Notes: a model not told the origin generated them from the sequence alone. Counted from the stretch's first letter, positions 40,100 through 50,381 are shown. The stretch is DNA of 64,000 nucleotides from an uncultured Lachnospiraceae bacterium (GCA_910578115.1 CAJTPO010000001.1:55852-119851), one strand, 5' to 3'. Numbers and translations: made by a program.

Positions 40100-41869
40100 A
40101 TGTATTATCCGGATGAACTGATCGAAGAAGTCAGAATCAAAAATGATATTGTCAATGTAATTTCGGGGTATGTCCGTCTGCAGAAGAAGGGAAGTAACTA
40201 TTTCGGCTTATGTCCGTTTCATAATGAGAAATCCCCTTCCTTTTCGGTATCTCCGGGCAAACAGATGTATTACTGCTTTGGCTGCGGAGCGGGCGGCAAC
40301 GTAATTACATTTTTGATGGAATATGAGAATGCCACGTTCCAGGAGGCAGTTAAGATCCTGGCGGAGAGAGCGGGGATCAATCTGCCGGAAATGGAATATA
40401 ATGAGGAAGCAAGGCAGAAGGAGAGCAGGCGGAGCAGGCTGTTGGAGATCAATAAGGCAGCGGCCAGATATTATTATTACATGCTTCGCAATCCGAGAGG
40501 CAGAACCGGCTTTCAATACCTGACGGGAAGGCAGCTGTCTGACGAGACTATGAAGAAATTTGGTCTTGGATATGCAGACGGGGCCGGGTCGGATCTGACG
40601 GCTTATCTGCGTTCCAAGGGGTACGGCGATGATCTGCTGAAGGAATCGGGACTGATCGCTTTTGATGAGAAAAGGGGCATACACGATAAATTCTGGAATC
40701 GGGTCATGTTTCCGATTCAGGATGGCAACCATCGCGTGATCGGTTTTGGCGGCCGTGTCATGGGGGATGCCAAACCCAAGTATCTGAATTCGCCGGAGAC
40801 GATGATCTTTGATAAGAGCCGCAATTTGTACGGCCTGAATTTTGCAAGAGCTTCCCGCAAAGGGAATATTATTCTTTGTGAGGGGTATATGGATGTGATC
40901 GCCATGCATCAGGCCGGGTTTACGCAGGCAGCAGCCTCGCTGGGAACGGCTTTCACGACGGGCCAGGCCAGTCTGTTAAGAAGATATACGGAGGAGGTCC
41001 TGCTGGCCTATGACAGTGACGGGGCAGGGGTCAATGCGGCGATGCGGGCTATCGGAATCCTGCGGGAGTCAGGGCTTCGCGGTAAAGTGATCGACATGAG
41101 ACCCTACAAAGACCCGGATGAATTTATGAAGAATCTGGGTGCGGAAGCATTCCAGGAGAGAATAGACCAGGCGCAGAACAGTTTCTTTTTTGAGTTGAGT
41201 GTGCTGGAGCGGGATTACCGGATGGATGATCCGGAGTCAAAGACTGCTTTTCACAGAGAGATCGCAAAGAAACTGTGCGGTTTTGAGGAAGAGGTGGAAC
41301 GGGAGAACTACATAGAGTCGACGGCGCAGAAATATCATATCGGTTTTGAGAATCTGCGGAAACTGGTGAGCGGATATGCGGCGCAGACCGGACTGGTGCG
41401 CCCGGTGATGAGGCCGAAGAGTACGGTTGCGAAGAAGAATACGCCGGAGGAAAATGCCAGGAAATCCCAGAGACTGCTGTTAACCTGGATCACGGAAGAA
41501 CCGAACCTGTATCAAAAGATCAGCCCTTATATTGAGGCCGGCGACTTTACCGATACGCTGTACCGGGATGTGGCCGAGAGGCTGTTTACAGAGCTGGAAA
41601 AGGGAATTTACCAGCCGGCGGCCATTATCAGCGCCTATACGGAGGAGCAGGAACAGCGGGCTGTGGCGGAGATCTTCAATACGAAACTGGAGGAGATCAC
41701 TACATCGCAGGAGCGGGAAAAGGCGTTCCACGATATTCTCTATGCCGTAAAGAAGAACAGCTTCGAGTATTATTCCGGCAGGATGGGAACCGATATGAAT
41801 GCCATAAATCAGGTGATCTCGGGCAAAAAAGCACTGGAAGAACTTAGCAAAACGCATATTTCCCTGTAA
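40100..41869 (+). CDS. dnaG: DNA primase
   Basis: 589 residues, standard length. It makes RNA primers at the replication fork. The N-terminal zinc finger is 'CPFHNEKSPSFSVSPGKQ' followed by CFGCGAGG; the RNA polymerase/TOPRIM core shows 'NIILCEGYMDVIAMHQAGF' (catalytic Glu) and 'VLLAYDSDGAG' (DxD); the C-terminal DnaB-binding helices run from ~450 to the end. It lies between dgt and rpoD as expected. The ribosome site (AGAAGGGACAAG) is moderate. Confidence 0.97.
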   Translation: MYYPDELIEEVRIKNDIVNVISGYVRLQKKGSNYFGLCPFHNEKSPSFSVSPGKQMYYCFGCGAGGNVITFLMEYENATFQEAVKILAERAGINLPEMEYNEEARQKESRRSRLLEINKAAARYYYYMLRNPRGRTGFQYLTGRQLSDETMKKFGLGYADGAGSDLTAYLRSKGYGDDLLKESGLIAFDEKRGIHDKFWNRVMFPIQDGNHRVIGFGGRVMGDAKPKYLNSPETMIFDKSRNLYGLNFARASRKGNIILCEGYMDVIAMHQAGFTQAAASLGTAFTTGQASLLRRYTEEVLLAYDSDGAGVNAAMRAIGILRESGLRGKVIDMRPYKDPDEFMKNLGAEAFQERIDQAQNSFFFELSVLERDYRMDDPESKTAFHREIAKKLCGFEEEVERENYIESTAQKYHIGFENLRKLVSGYAAQTGLVRPVMRPKSTVAKKNTPEENARKSQRLLLTWITEEPNLYQKISPYIEAGDFTDTLYRDVAERLFTELEKGIYQPAAIISAYTEEQEQRAVAEIFNTKLEEITTSQEREKAFHDILYAVKKNSFEYYSGRMGTDMNAINQVISGKKALEELSKTHISL

Positions 41870-42062
41870 TACGGGCAAGCTATTCGCAACAAGGACAGGA
41901 AGAGCGCATGAGGCACAGGCGTGTCAGCACGGCGGGTTGGTGTGTGCGCGGCCCTGCCGGACGGACCGGAGAACGGGTGCACGGAGGTGTGTCTGCAGCA
42001 CAGGGATGAACATAGATTTAGGAAGTGTTATAACTTGAAACATAGGAAGGATGGGCCACATA

Positions 42063-43175
42063 ATGGACGAAAATGTACAGGCAAAGTTTGAAGAGCGCCT
42101 TAAGGAGCTCCTGGCGGCTGCCAAGAAGAAAAAAAATGTCCTGGAATATCAGGAGATCAACGACTTTTTTCAGGGAATGACGCTGGAAGAGGATCAGTTT
42201 GACAAGATTTTGGAGACATTGGAACAGAACAATGTAGATGTGCTTCGAATTTCCGAAGATGATGACGTGGATGATGAGGAGATTATCTTAAGCGAAGAAG
42301 ACGAAGTAGACGTGGAGAATCTGGATCTGTCCGTGCCGGACGGTATCAGCATTGAGGATCCTGTCAGAATGTACCTGAAAGAGATTGGCAAGGTGCCTCT
42401 TTTGAATGCGGAAGAAGAGATCGAACTGGCCAAAAGGATGGAGGTAGGAGACCAGGATGCGAAGAAAAGGCTGGCGGAGGCCAATCTGCGTCTCGTGGTC
42501 AGCATTGCGAAGCGGTATGTGGGCCGCGGGATGCTTTTCCTGGATTTGATCCAGGAGGGAAATCTGGGGTTAATCAAGGCCGTGGAGAAATTTGATTACC
42601 GTAAAGGCTATAAATTCTCTACCTATGCCACCTGGTGGATCCGGCAGGCCATCACCAGGGCGATTGCGGATCAGGCGAGAACGATCCGTATCCCGGTGCA
42701 TATGGTGGAGACCATCAACAAGCTGATCCGTGTGAGCAGGCAGCTGCTGCAGGAGCTGGGGCGGGAACCTACCCCGGAGGAGATCGCGGAGCAGATGAAT
42801 ATGCCGGTGGAGCGTGTGCGGGAGATCTTGAAGATCTCGCAGGAACCGGTGTCTTTGGAGACACCCATCGGTGAGGAGGAAGACAGCCATCTGGGCGATT
42901 TTATACAGGACGATAATGTGCCGGTACCGGCGGATGCTGCCGCTTTTACGCTGTTAAAAGAGCAGCTGATGGAGGTATTGGGGACTTTGACGGAGAGAGA
43001 ACAGAAGGTACTGCGTCTGCGGTTTGGCCTGGATGACGGGCGCGCCAGGACATTGGAGGAAGTGGGTAAGGAGTTCAATGTGACTCGTGAGCGTATCCGG
43101 CAGATCGAGGCCAAGGCGCTGCGTAAGCTGCGGCATCCCAGCAGGAGCCGCAAACTGAAGGATTATCTGGACTGA
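42063..43175 (+). CDS. rpoD: Primary sigma factor RpoD (SigA)
   Basis: 370 residues from the ATG at 42063, which fits the family N-terminus MDENVQAKFEERL; an ATG 12 bases earlier overlaps the AGGAAGG site. Region 1.1 is short and acidic, region 1.2 is 'DPVRMYLKEIGKVPLLNAEE', region 2 contains 'GNLGLIKAVEKFDYRKGYKF' and 'STYATWWIRQAITRAIADQA', region 3 follows and region 4 ends 'VTRERIRQIEAKALRKLRHP'. All are near-consensus. It directs most transcription in the cell. Its stop overlaps the trmK start by one base (TGATG), so translation is coupled. Confidence 0.97.
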   Translation: MDENVQAKFEERLKELLAAAKKKKNVLEYQEINDFFQGMTLEEDQFDKILETLEQNNVDVLRISEDDDVDDEEIILSEEDEVDVENLDLSVPDGISIEDPVRMYLKEIGKVPLLNAEEEIELAKRMEVGDQDAKKRLAEANLRLVVSIAKRYVGRGMLFLDLIQEGNLGLIKAVEKFDYRKGYKFSTYATWWIRQAITRAIADQARTIRIPVHMVETINKLIRVSRQLLQELGREPTPEEIAEQMNMPVERVREILKISQEPVSLETPIGEEEDSHLGDFIQDDNVPVPADAAAFTLLKEQLMEVLGTLTEREQKVLRLRFGLDDGRARTLEEVGKEFNVTRERIRQIEAKALRKLRHPSRSRKLKDYLD

Positions 43176-44008
43176 TGGGACCGGTGGTACTGTCGGAAAG
43201 GCTGCGGGCCGTGGCTTCCATGGTCGCGCCGGGGGTGCGTGTCTGTGATGTGGGGTGTGATCACGGCTTCGTGTCGATCTGGCTGGTCGAGTGCAGGATC
43301 AGTCCGTGTGTGCTGGCCATGGATGTCAGAGAAGGACCTCTGGGAGCAGCCAGAAAGCATGTAACGGAGCGTGGTTTGCAATCCCGGATCGAGACGAGAT
43401 TGTCAGATGGTTTACATAATTATAAGATCGGAGAAGCTGACAGCCTGATCTGTGCCGGTATGGGCGGCAGGCTGATGATGCGCATTCTGGGTGAGGAGAA
43501 GGCGAAGACGGATTCCTTCAGGGAGTTGATCCTGCAGCCGCAGTCGGAGCTTATGGAATTTCGGGCCTGGCTGAGAGAACATGGTCTGCGGATCACGGAT
43601 GAGAAGATGGTGGAGGAAGACGGGAAGTTCTATCCGATGATGCGGGCGGTGCCGGAAGCAGGAGCTTTAACGACGGAAGCGGTCGACGAAATCAGGTGTT
43701 CTGACGATTCCGCATTGCGAAAGTCCGCTGTTTATGCGGAGTGCGGCGAGATACGCGGGATGAAGCAGGGGGAGTTATGTAAACTATACGACCGGTATGG
43801 CGGTTTCCTGCTGCAGCGGGGAGACCGTACGCTGCTGGCTTTTCTGCAGAAAGAAGAGCGGATCTATACAGAGATTCTCGACCGCCTGCAGGGGCAGGGA
43901 CTGGACTGTGACAGACGAAGGATGCGGTATGCGGAAGTGGAGAAGCTTCTGGCGGAATGCAGGAAGGCGAAAGAAATCGCCTTACGGGGAGCGGGCTGTG
44001 GAAGCTGA
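43175..44008 (+). CDS. trmK: tRNA (adenine(22)-N1)-methyltransferase TrmK
   Basis: 277 residues. The SAM-binding site is 'RVCDVGCDHGFVSIWL', followed by 'LAMDVREGPLGAARKHV' and the motif IV region 'SLICAGMGGRLMMRILGE', all standard for the YqfN/TrmK family, which methylates A22 in the D loop of tRNA-Ser and others. The C-terminal coiled-coil arm (~200-277) is present. It starts within the rpoD stop codon; this rpoD-trmK link is conserved in Firmicutes. Confidence 0.94.
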   Translation: MGPVVLSERLRAVASMVAPGVRVCDVGCDHGFVSIWLVECRISPCVLAMDVREGPLGAARKHVTERGLQSRIETRLSDGLHNYKIGEADSLICAGMGGRLMMRILGEEKAKTDSFRELILQPQSELMEFRAWLREHGLRITDEKMVEEDGKFYPMMRAVPEAGALTTEAVDEIRCSDDSALRKSAVYAECGEIRGMKQGELCKLYDRYGGFLLQRGDRTLLAFLQKEERIYTEILDRLQGQGLDCDRRRMRYAEVEKLLAECRKAKEIALRGAGCGS

Positions 44009-44037
44009 CAAAACAGGAAAAGAAAGAGGGGGGTCTT

Positions 44038-45693
44038 ATGGTTACGATCAAGATTAACGGCAAAGACAGATTCTATGAGGATGGTGTGCAGTATGAGCTG
44101 ATCGCGGAGCAGTATCAGAATGAGTGTACCAGCCAGATCGCGCTTGTGGAGATCAACGGCAAGATACAGGAGCTGATGAAGCGGGTCAGCCGCGACTGCG
44201 AACTGAAATTTATTACCTATGAAAATGATATCGGACATAAGACCTATGTGCGGTCGGCGATCATGCTGATGATGAAGGCCATCAAGGATGTGGCAGGCAT
44301 GGAGATGGCGGTCAATACGAAGGTAGAATTTACCATCGGCCCGGGTTATTACTGTGCGTTCCGGGGCGGCATGAAGATGGATGCGGCGACCATTGAGAAG
44401 GTGAAGGACCGTATGGGAGAGCTGGCGGATATGGATCTGCTGGTGACCAAGAAGTCCTATCCTGCCGAGGAGGCGGTGACACTGTTCCGGGAGCTTGGAA
44501 TGAAGGATAAGGTGTCTCTGTTCCGCTACCGCAGAAGCTCCAATATCAACGTGTATTGTATGGGCGACTATTACGATTATTACTATGGCTATATGCTGCC
44601 CAGTACAGGCTATATCAGATGCTTTGACCTGTTCCCTTATGAGGACGGGATGATCCTGCTTCTGCCGGAGAAAGAAGATCCGGAGAAGCTGCCGACGTTC
44701 GTGCCGAAGAAGAAACTGTTCCAGACGCTGATGATGACGAGTGACTGGAACCGGGAGATGGGGATCGATACGGTGGGCGACTTAAACGACCAGATCTGTC
44801 AGGGTAATATCTCCGATATGATCCTTGTGCAGGAGGCGCTGCAGGAGCGCAGGATCGGTGAGATCGCGCGGGATATCGCCAGACGCGAAGGAGTGAAATT
44901 CGTGATGATCGCCGGGCCTTCTTCGTCCGGGAAGACATCCTTCTCCCACAGGCTGTCCATACAGCTGCGTACTTACGGGCTGAAACCGCATCCCATCGGG
45001 CTTGACAATTACTATCTGAATCACGATAAGACGCCGCTTGACGATGAAGGCAAGCCGGACTACGAGTGCCTGGAGGCGCTTGACGTGGAGCAGTTTAATA
45101 CGGATATGAGCAGGCTCCTGCAGGGAGAGAGCGTGGAGCTGCCCAGCTTCAATTTCAAGACCGGCAAGCGTGAGTACCGCGGTAAGATCACGACGCTGGG
45201 ACCGGATGATATTCTGGTCATCGAGGGAATTCACGGACTCAATGAGAAGATGTCCTATACCCTGCCTGCGGAGAGCAAATTCAAGATCTATATCAGCGCT
45301 CTCACCTGTCTGAACGTGGATGAACATAACAGGATACCGACCACCGACGGGCGTCTGCTGCGCCGTATGGTGCGGGATGCCCGCACGAGAGGGACGACGG
45401 CGGATAAGACCATCGCCATGTGGCCTTCTGTGAGACGGGGAGAGGAGAAATACATATTCCCCTTCCAGGAGGATGCGGATGCCATGTTCAATTCCGCCAT
45501 GACCTATGAGCTGTCCGTGATCAAGCAGTATGCGGAGCCGCTGCTCTTCAATATCAGAAAGGGTGAGCCGGGTTACCACGAGGCCAAGCGGCTGCTGAAA
45601 TTCCTGGAATATTTCCTGGGCGTCAGCAGCGAGGAGCTGCCGAAGAATTCCCTGTGCAGGGAGTTTGTGGGTGGTAGTTGTTTTGATGTGTAA
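44038..45693 (+). CDS. Nucleoside (uridine-type) kinase with TGS-like N-terminal region
   Basis: 551 residues from the ATG at 44038 (GAGGGGGG just upstream). The N-terminal ~270 residues resemble the TGS and second domain of threonyl-tRNA synthetase ('LLPSTGYIRCFDLFP'-like, here LPSTGYIRCFDLFPYEDGMI). The C-terminal kinase has a P-loop at 292-300 (AGPSSSGKTSF), 'HPIGLDNYYLNHDKTPLDDE' and 'ILVIEGIHGLNEKM'. Such fused proteins are common in Clostridia and probably phosphorylate uridine or a similar nucleoside. It follows trmK by 29 bases and ends with a terminator. Confidence 0.9.
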   Translation: MVTIKINGKDRFYEDGVQYELIAEQYQNECTSQIALVEINGKIQELMKRVSRDCELKFITYENDIGHKTYVRSAIMLMMKAIKDVAGMEMAVNTKVEFTIGPGYYCAFRGGMKMDAATIEKVKDRMGELADMDLLVTKKSYPAEEAVTLFRELGMKDKVSLFRYRRSSNINVYCMGDYYDYYYGYMLPSTGYIRCFDLFPYEDGMILLLPEKEDPEKLPTFVPKKKLFQTLMMTSDWNREMGIDTVGDLNDQICQGNISDMILVQEALQERRIGEIARDIARREGVKFVMIAGPSSSGKTSFSHRLSIQLRTYGLKPHPIGLDNYYLNHDKTPLDDEGKPDYECLEALDVEQFNTDMSRLLQGESVELPSFNFKTGKREYRGKITTLGPDDILVIEGIHGLNEKMSYTLPAESKFKIYISALTCLNVDEHNRIPTTDGRLLRRMVRDARTRGTTADKTIAMWPSVRRGEEKYIFPFQEDADAMFNSAMTYELSVIKQYAEPLLFNIRKGEPGYHEAKRLLKFLEYFLGVSSEELPKNSLCREFVGGSCFDV

Positions 45694-45727
45694 GTGCGGA
45701 AAAGATAAGAAGGAAGCAATACTTTAT

Positions 45728-45760
45728 GGCATTCAGGCTTAGACGTCTGGGTGCCTTTTT
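45728..45760 (+). terminator. Terminator after the nucleoside kinase gene
   Basis: GGCATTCAG (45728-45736) pairs with CTGGGTGCC (45747-45755), followed by TTTTT. Confidence 0.8.
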
Positions 45761-45900
45761 CTTATGAGCTGTTACGGGATTACACCCTTTAAGGTGGTTT
45801 TAGTGGAAGTGTGCGTATTTCCATGATAAAATAATAGAATAATGTATCTGTACTGTAACAGGATCAGAGCAGAAGAGATCGGTTAGGGAGGCAGTGTTGT

Positions 45901-47481
45901 ATGGGAGTTTATCTGAATCCGAGAAATGACGGTTTTGCGGAAGCGATCCATTCGGAGATTTATGTAGATAAGACCGGGCTGATCGCCTATACGAATCAAT
46001 ATTTGAATACAGAACAAAAATTTATCTGTGTCAGCAGGCCGAGACGTTTTGGCAAGTCCATGGCACTGCGGATGCTTGCGGCCTACTACAGCAGGGGATG
46101 TGATTCCAGAGAGCTTTTCAGCGGTATGAAAATAGAAAGAGATCCTGCTTTTGCAGACTATATAAACCGGTTTGATGTGATATTTCTGAATATGCAGCAT
46201 TTTCTGATACGGGCAAAGAAACAGGATTTTACGGAATATCTGGAGCAGGCAGTGCTTGGCGACATCCGTAAAGAATATGGGGATTTTTTTTCAGATCAGG
46301 AGACGATCCTTGCAGCCGCTTTGGAACAGATTTATGCCGATACCGGTAAGAAATTTATTTTTCTGATTGATGAATGGGACTGTGTGATGCGTGAGCGGCA
46401 GGAGGAAGAGTGTCTGCAGAAGCAGTATCTTGATTTTCTGCGCAATTTATTGAAGGATCAGCCCTATGTGGCGCTGGCTTATGTGACGGGTATTCTCCCT
46501 GTGAAAAAATACGGTCAGCATTCCGCTCTGAATATGTTCTGGGAATATTCCATGACGGATCAGAGTATTTTTGAGGAGTATACGGGTTTTACGGAAGGAG
46601 AGGTAAAGGAGCTGTGCAGACAGTATGATATGAATTTTGCCGAGACCGGCAGCTGGTATGACGGGTATCAGTTCCGGCGGTTTAAACATGTGTATAATCC
46701 GCGGTCTGTTGTGGCGGCGATGAAGTCCCGGTACTTTTCCGATTATTGGATTTCCACGGAGACCTATGAGGCGTTGAAAGTCTATATGGAAATGGATTTT
46801 GACGGTCTGCGGTCGGATATTGTACGGATGCTGGGAGGGGAACGAATCAGTGTCAATACGCACAGTTTTCAGAATGACATGTGTACGTTTAGGACCAGAG
46901 ACGACGTGCTGACGCTGTTGATTCATCTTGGGTATCTTGGTTATGATGCCGAGAAGAAAGAGACGTTTATCCCGAATCGGGAAATAGCCGGGGAATTTGA
47001 AAATGCCATGAGCGTAGGCGGATGGGGAGAGGTCATGCGGATTCTGAAAGCATCGGACAGGCTGCTGGAGGACACGCTGCGACTGGATGCGGAAAGTGTT
47101 GCGGCAGGGCTTGACAGAGCGCATACGGAGGTGGCTTCGATCCTGACTTATAATGATGAGAATACGCTTTGCTGTGCGATCAGTCTCGCTTATTACAGTG
47201 CCAGGAAAGATTACAGGATGGTTCGGGAGATGCCCGCAGGTTATGGATTTGCAGATGTGGTGTTCCTGCCGCTGCCCATGGTCCAAAAGCCGGTCCTCAT
47301 CATAGAACTAAAATACGGCGGATCTGCAGATGCAGCCATACAGCAGATCAGGGACAGACAATATCCGCGGGCGCTGGAAGGGTATGCAGGGGAGATTTTG
47401 CTGGTCGGGGTGAATTATGACAAGGATAACCGGAATAAACCGCACAGTTGTGTTATAGAGAGGTTTATTACAAATGAATAA
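45901..47481 (+). CDS. AAA-ATPase-like protein with C-terminal PD-(D/E)XK nuclease domain (DUF1703 type)
   Basis: 526 residues. The N-terminal ATPase starts 'MGVYLNPRNDGFAEAIHSEI', 'YVDKTGLI' and shows Walker A 'SRPRRFGKSM' and Walker B 'FIFLIDEWDCVM'. The C-terminal nuclease-like domain has the core 'GFADVVFLP' (Asp) and 'LIIELKYGG' (ExK). Such genes occur in many near-identical copies in gut bacteria, sometimes dozens per genome, and are suspected selfish or defence elements, without proof. It stands alone between the kinase terminator and the sugar cluster. Confidence 0.92.
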   Translation: MGVYLNPRNDGFAEAIHSEIYVDKTGLIAYTNQYLNTEQKFICVSRPRRFGKSMALRMLAAYYSRGCDSRELFSGMKIERDPAFADYINRFDVIFLNMQHFLIRAKKQDFTEYLEQAVLGDIRKEYGDFFSDQETILAAALEQIYADTGKKFIFLIDEWDCVMRERQEEECLQKQYLDFLRNLLKDQPYVALAYVTGILPVKKYGQHSALNMFWEYSMTDQSIFEEYTGFTEGEVKELCRQYDMNFAETGSWYDGYQFRRFKHVYNPRSVVAAMKSRYFSDYWISTETYEALKVYMEMDFDGLRSDIVRMLGGERISVNTHSFQNDMCTFRTRDDVLTLLIHLGYLGYDAEKKETFIPNREIAGEFENAMSVGGWGEVMRILKASDRLLEDTLRLDAESVAAGLDRAHTEVASILTYNDENTLCCAISLAYYSARKDYRMVREMPAGYGFADVVFLPLPMVQKPVLIIELKYGGSADAAIQQIRDRQYPRALEGYAGEILLVGVNYDKDNRNKPHSCVIERFITNE

Positions 47482-47541
47482 AGACGGTACTATGAGGTGC
47501 TGAGGTACAGCGGCACAACAGGATATACAGGGGTATGTAAG

Positions 47542-49104
47542 ATGAGTATATGCATATTGATTGTGGATGATGACAGGCTGGTGGTGGAGAAGCTGGCGAA
47601 GGGGATCGGCTGGGAGCGGATCGGGATCGAGAGCGTGCTGACGGCAAACAATGTCAGACAGGCCATGAAGATTCTGGAGGAAGCGCCGGTGGATATTCTG
47701 CTGTCCGACATTGAGATGCCGCAGGGGAGCGGTCTGGAGCTTCTGGAATGGGTGCGGGGGCGTGATCTGCCGGTGGAATGTGTGTTCTTAAGCAGTTACG
47801 CCTATTTTGCGTATGCGCAGAAAGCGATCAACCTCAAATCCAGCAACTATCTTTTGAAGCCGGTGTCCAACAGTGAGATGGAAGAGGTGCTGGCGGCGCT
47901 CGTAAAGGACATACGCGGCAGGCGGCAGGTGCTGGAGAAGGAAGACCGGAAAGAGAAAAGGCATCTGTTCTGGAAGACGTATCTTTTGCAGGAGACGTGG
48001 AACGGGGCATGGCTGGAGCGGGCCAGACAGGAAGGAATCTATAAACCGGAGCGCAGGGTGTGTCTGCATCTTCTGCGGATCTTTCCGGGTGTGGAGCAGA
48101 AGACCAGAGACGTCACATTGAATCATTTTATCGTGCGGAATGTGACGGAGGAATTTTTCGAGCGGGAGGAGTCTGCCGGCAGGCTGGAGGCGGTGGTCAG
48201 AAGATGTGACAGCGAGTGGTTCCTGATCTTTGAGGCGGGCGGTATGGGTGAGGCCGTATCCGCCTATCGGCAGTGTCTGGAACGGACGCTTTCCATGCGG
48301 ATCTGTATTTACATAGGAAGAGACTGTCCGGAAGCGGAGCTGCACGAGAGAAGGAAATATCTGGAATGGATAGAACAGGAAGCGGTTCCCGGGGATGACG
48401 GTCTGGTGCGGGAGAGCGAGTGGGTGAAGAAGGATGTGAAAGCACTCACGGCACCGTGGAAGGAATGGGAACAGGAAATGGTAGACGCGGATACGGTGCG
48501 GGAGGTGGAAAAGAAGGTTCTGGCATTTATCCGCCGTCTGTGGGAGGATCATCAGGTTACGGTCTCCGTGCTGGAACGTTTCCGGAAGGAAATGATGCAG
48601 ATGATCTACCGGTATTTTGACAGACAGGATCTGCTGATCGCCAGAGTCTTTGACGGCAGGGAGTTTGACGGCTACTATGAGAAGTCGGTGATGACGCTGC
48701 CTGATATGGAAGCGTTTATCCGCTATATCTGGGACAAGGCGGCGGGGCTGTGCCGACTTGACAACAGGCAGGAGAATGTGGTGGAGCGAATGAAGCGGTA
48801 CATAGAGGAGCATCTGAAGGAAGATCTGTCGCGGAAGACGCTGGCGGGCATGGTGTTTTTGTCGGAGGACTATATCTCCAAACTCTTTATGAGTACTACG
48901 GGAACATCGATCCCAAGCTATGTGGCTTCCTGCCGGATGCAGAAGGCGCAGGAGTATCTGCGGCATTCCGGGATGGCGGTGAGCAGGATCGCAATGGAAG
49001 TGGGGTACAGCAATTTCTCTTATTTCTCCAAGACGTTCCGGGATTATACGGGATGTACGCCGGGAGAATACCGGAGCAGGATACAGAAAAACGGTGGGAG
49101 ATAA
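47542..49104 (+). CDS. Response regulator, YesN-type, with AraC DNA-binding domain
   Basis: 520 residues. The receiver is at the N-terminus ('CILIVDDDRLVVEKLAKGIG', phospho-acceptor in LLSDIEMP), a ~270-residue central region of no clear domain follows, and the AraC double HTH is at the C-terminus ('YISKLFMSTTGTSIPSYVAS', 'RIAMEVGYSNFSYFSKTFRD'). It would switch on the adjacent sugar import and cleavage genes when phosphorylated by the YesM-type kinase at 55326. The ribosome site is weak. A terminator follows, so the transporter has its own promoter. Confidence 0.94.
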   Translation: MSICILIVDDDRLVVEKLAKGIGWERIGIESVLTANNVRQAMKILEEAPVDILLSDIEMPQGSGLELLEWVRGRDLPVECVFLSSYAYFAYAQKAINLKSSNYLLKPVSNSEMEEVLAALVKDIRGRRQVLEKEDRKEKRHLFWKTYLLQETWNGAWLERARQEGIYKPERRVCLHLLRIFPGVEQKTRDVTLNHFIVRNVTEEFFEREESAGRLEAVVRRCDSEWFLIFEAGGMGEAVSAYRQCLERTLSMRICIYIGRDCPEAELHERRKYLEWIEQEAVPGDDGLVRESEWVKKDVKALTAPWKEWEQEMVDADTVREVEKKVLAFIRRLWEDHQVTVSVLERFRKEMMQMIYRYFDRQDLLIARVFDGREFDGYYEKSVMTLPDMEAFIRYIWDKAAGLCRLDNRQENVVERMKRYIEEHLKEDLSRKTLAGMVFLSEDYISKLFMSTTGTSIPSYVASCRMQKAQEYLRHSGMAVSRIAMEVGYSNFSYFSKTFRDYTGCTPGEYRSRIQKNGGR

Positions 49105-49138
49105 AAGCGGCACGAAAGAATTGAACAACAGCATGACA

Positions 49139-49191
49139 AAACCCTCGGAGCGCAGGACAGGAAATTGCATCTGCCGGCTCCGGGGGTTTTT
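49139..49191 (+). terminator. Terminator after the response regulator gene
   Basis: AACCCTCGGAGC (49139-49151) pairs with GCTCCGGGGGTT (49177-49188) with one G-T pair and an internal loop of ~25 bases, followed by TTT. Confidence 0.7.
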
Positions 49192-49398
49192 ATATTGGGC
49201 AGAATGTCAAAAATCTGTTCCCGACTAACAAAAAACAGCTGTCCCGTAGGGAGTCATATAAAAAATACCAGATTATTGTCATGAACTGTTCGTAGATTTT
49301 ATAGAGCAAATTTAAGAAAAACTGTACAATAATACTTGTCATTTTGGAACATGTGCTGCAAAAATGAACAAATAAAGACTAAAGGGAGTGGTAAAAAA

Positions 49399-50340
49399 GT
49401 GTCAGGAAGAACAAAAACAGCTATCAAACCGAACCAGGTCAGTCTGGGAAAACGGATCAGGAAAAGCGGAACACTGTATCTGCTGCTTGCTCCATCTTTT
49501 ATCATCATGCTTCTATTCACGTATCTTCCCATGTACGGGGTTGTGATCGCATTTAAAGATTTCACGCCTGCCAAGGGTATCATGGGGAGCCCCTGGGCGG
49601 GATTTAAATATTTCCAGCAGTACTTTAATTCCTATCAGTTCTTGACGACGATCAAAAACACGCTGATCATCAGCCTGTACAGTATTGTTGTCACGTTCCC
49701 GCTGCCGATCATACTGGCGCTGATGTGCAACCAGATGATGGCAAAGCGGTTTAAGAAGTTTTTCCAGGTGTCAACCTATCTGCCGCATTTTATCTCCACG
49801 GTGGTCATGTGCGGTATGATCATTCTGTTTCTTTCTCCCAGTCAGGGCATCATCGCCAAACTGCTTGGATTTATCGGGATCCAGATGCCAAATCTGATGG
49901 GGCAGGCCAGCGCCTTTTCCAGCATCTATGTATGGACGGAAGCCTGGCAGCATGTAGGATGGGACAGCATCCTGTATATCGCGGCACTCTCCGCCGTAGA
50001 TCCTTCGCTGTATGAAGCGGCCACCATGGACGGCGCCAACAAATGGCAGAAGCTTGTGAATATTGATATTCCGATGCTGCTGCCCACGGCAACGGTGATG
50101 TTCATCCTGCGCACGGGCAGTGTGATGAGTGTCGGTTTCGAGAAAGTTTATCTGCTGCAGAATACGTTGAACAGCAGTGCCAGTGAGATCATATCCACCT
50201 ATGTCTACAAGATGGGTCTCGTGAGCAGCCAGTACAGCCTTTCTTCGGCGATCGGGCTTTTCAACAATATCATCAACCTGATCCTTCTGATAAGCGTGAA
50301 CTATATTTCGAAGAAAATGAGCGACACGTCGTTACTCTAA
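49399..50340 (+). CDS. Sugar ABC transporter permease, LplB-type
   Basis: 313 residues from GTG at 49399, chosen because AAAGGGAG lies 9-10 bases upstream; earlier in-frame starts lack a ribosome site. Six TM helices; the EAA loop 'YEAATMDGANKWQKLVNIDI' is the site of contact with an MsmK-type ATPase. No ATPase gene is in this cluster, as usual for such importers that share one. It follows ~200 bases of AT-rich sequence that should hold the promoter used by the AraC-type regulator. Confidence 0.93.
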   Translation: MSGRTKTAIKPNQVSLGKRIRKSGTLYLLLAPSFIIMLLFTYLPMYGVVIAFKDFTPAKGIMGSPWAGFKYFQQYFNSYQFLTTIKNTLIISLYSIVVTFPLPIILALMCNQMMAKRFKKFFQVSTYLPHFISTVVMCGMIILFLSPSQGIIAKLLGFIGIQMPNLMGQASAFSSIYVWTEAWQHVGWDSILYIAALSAVDPSLYEAATMDGANKWQKLVNIDIPMLLPTATVMFILRTGSVMSVGFEKVYLLQNTLNSSASEIISTYVYKMGLVSSQYSLSSAIGLFNNIINLILLISVNYISKKMSDTSLL

Positions 50341-50381
50341 GTGTGGGATAAGAAGAGTGTAAAGAGGAGGAGAGAAAAGAG

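Noticed and set aside
47788..49170. Minus-strand open frame of 460 codons opposite the response regulator gene
   Set aside because: Antisense shadow; the plus strand encodes intact receiver and AraC domains.
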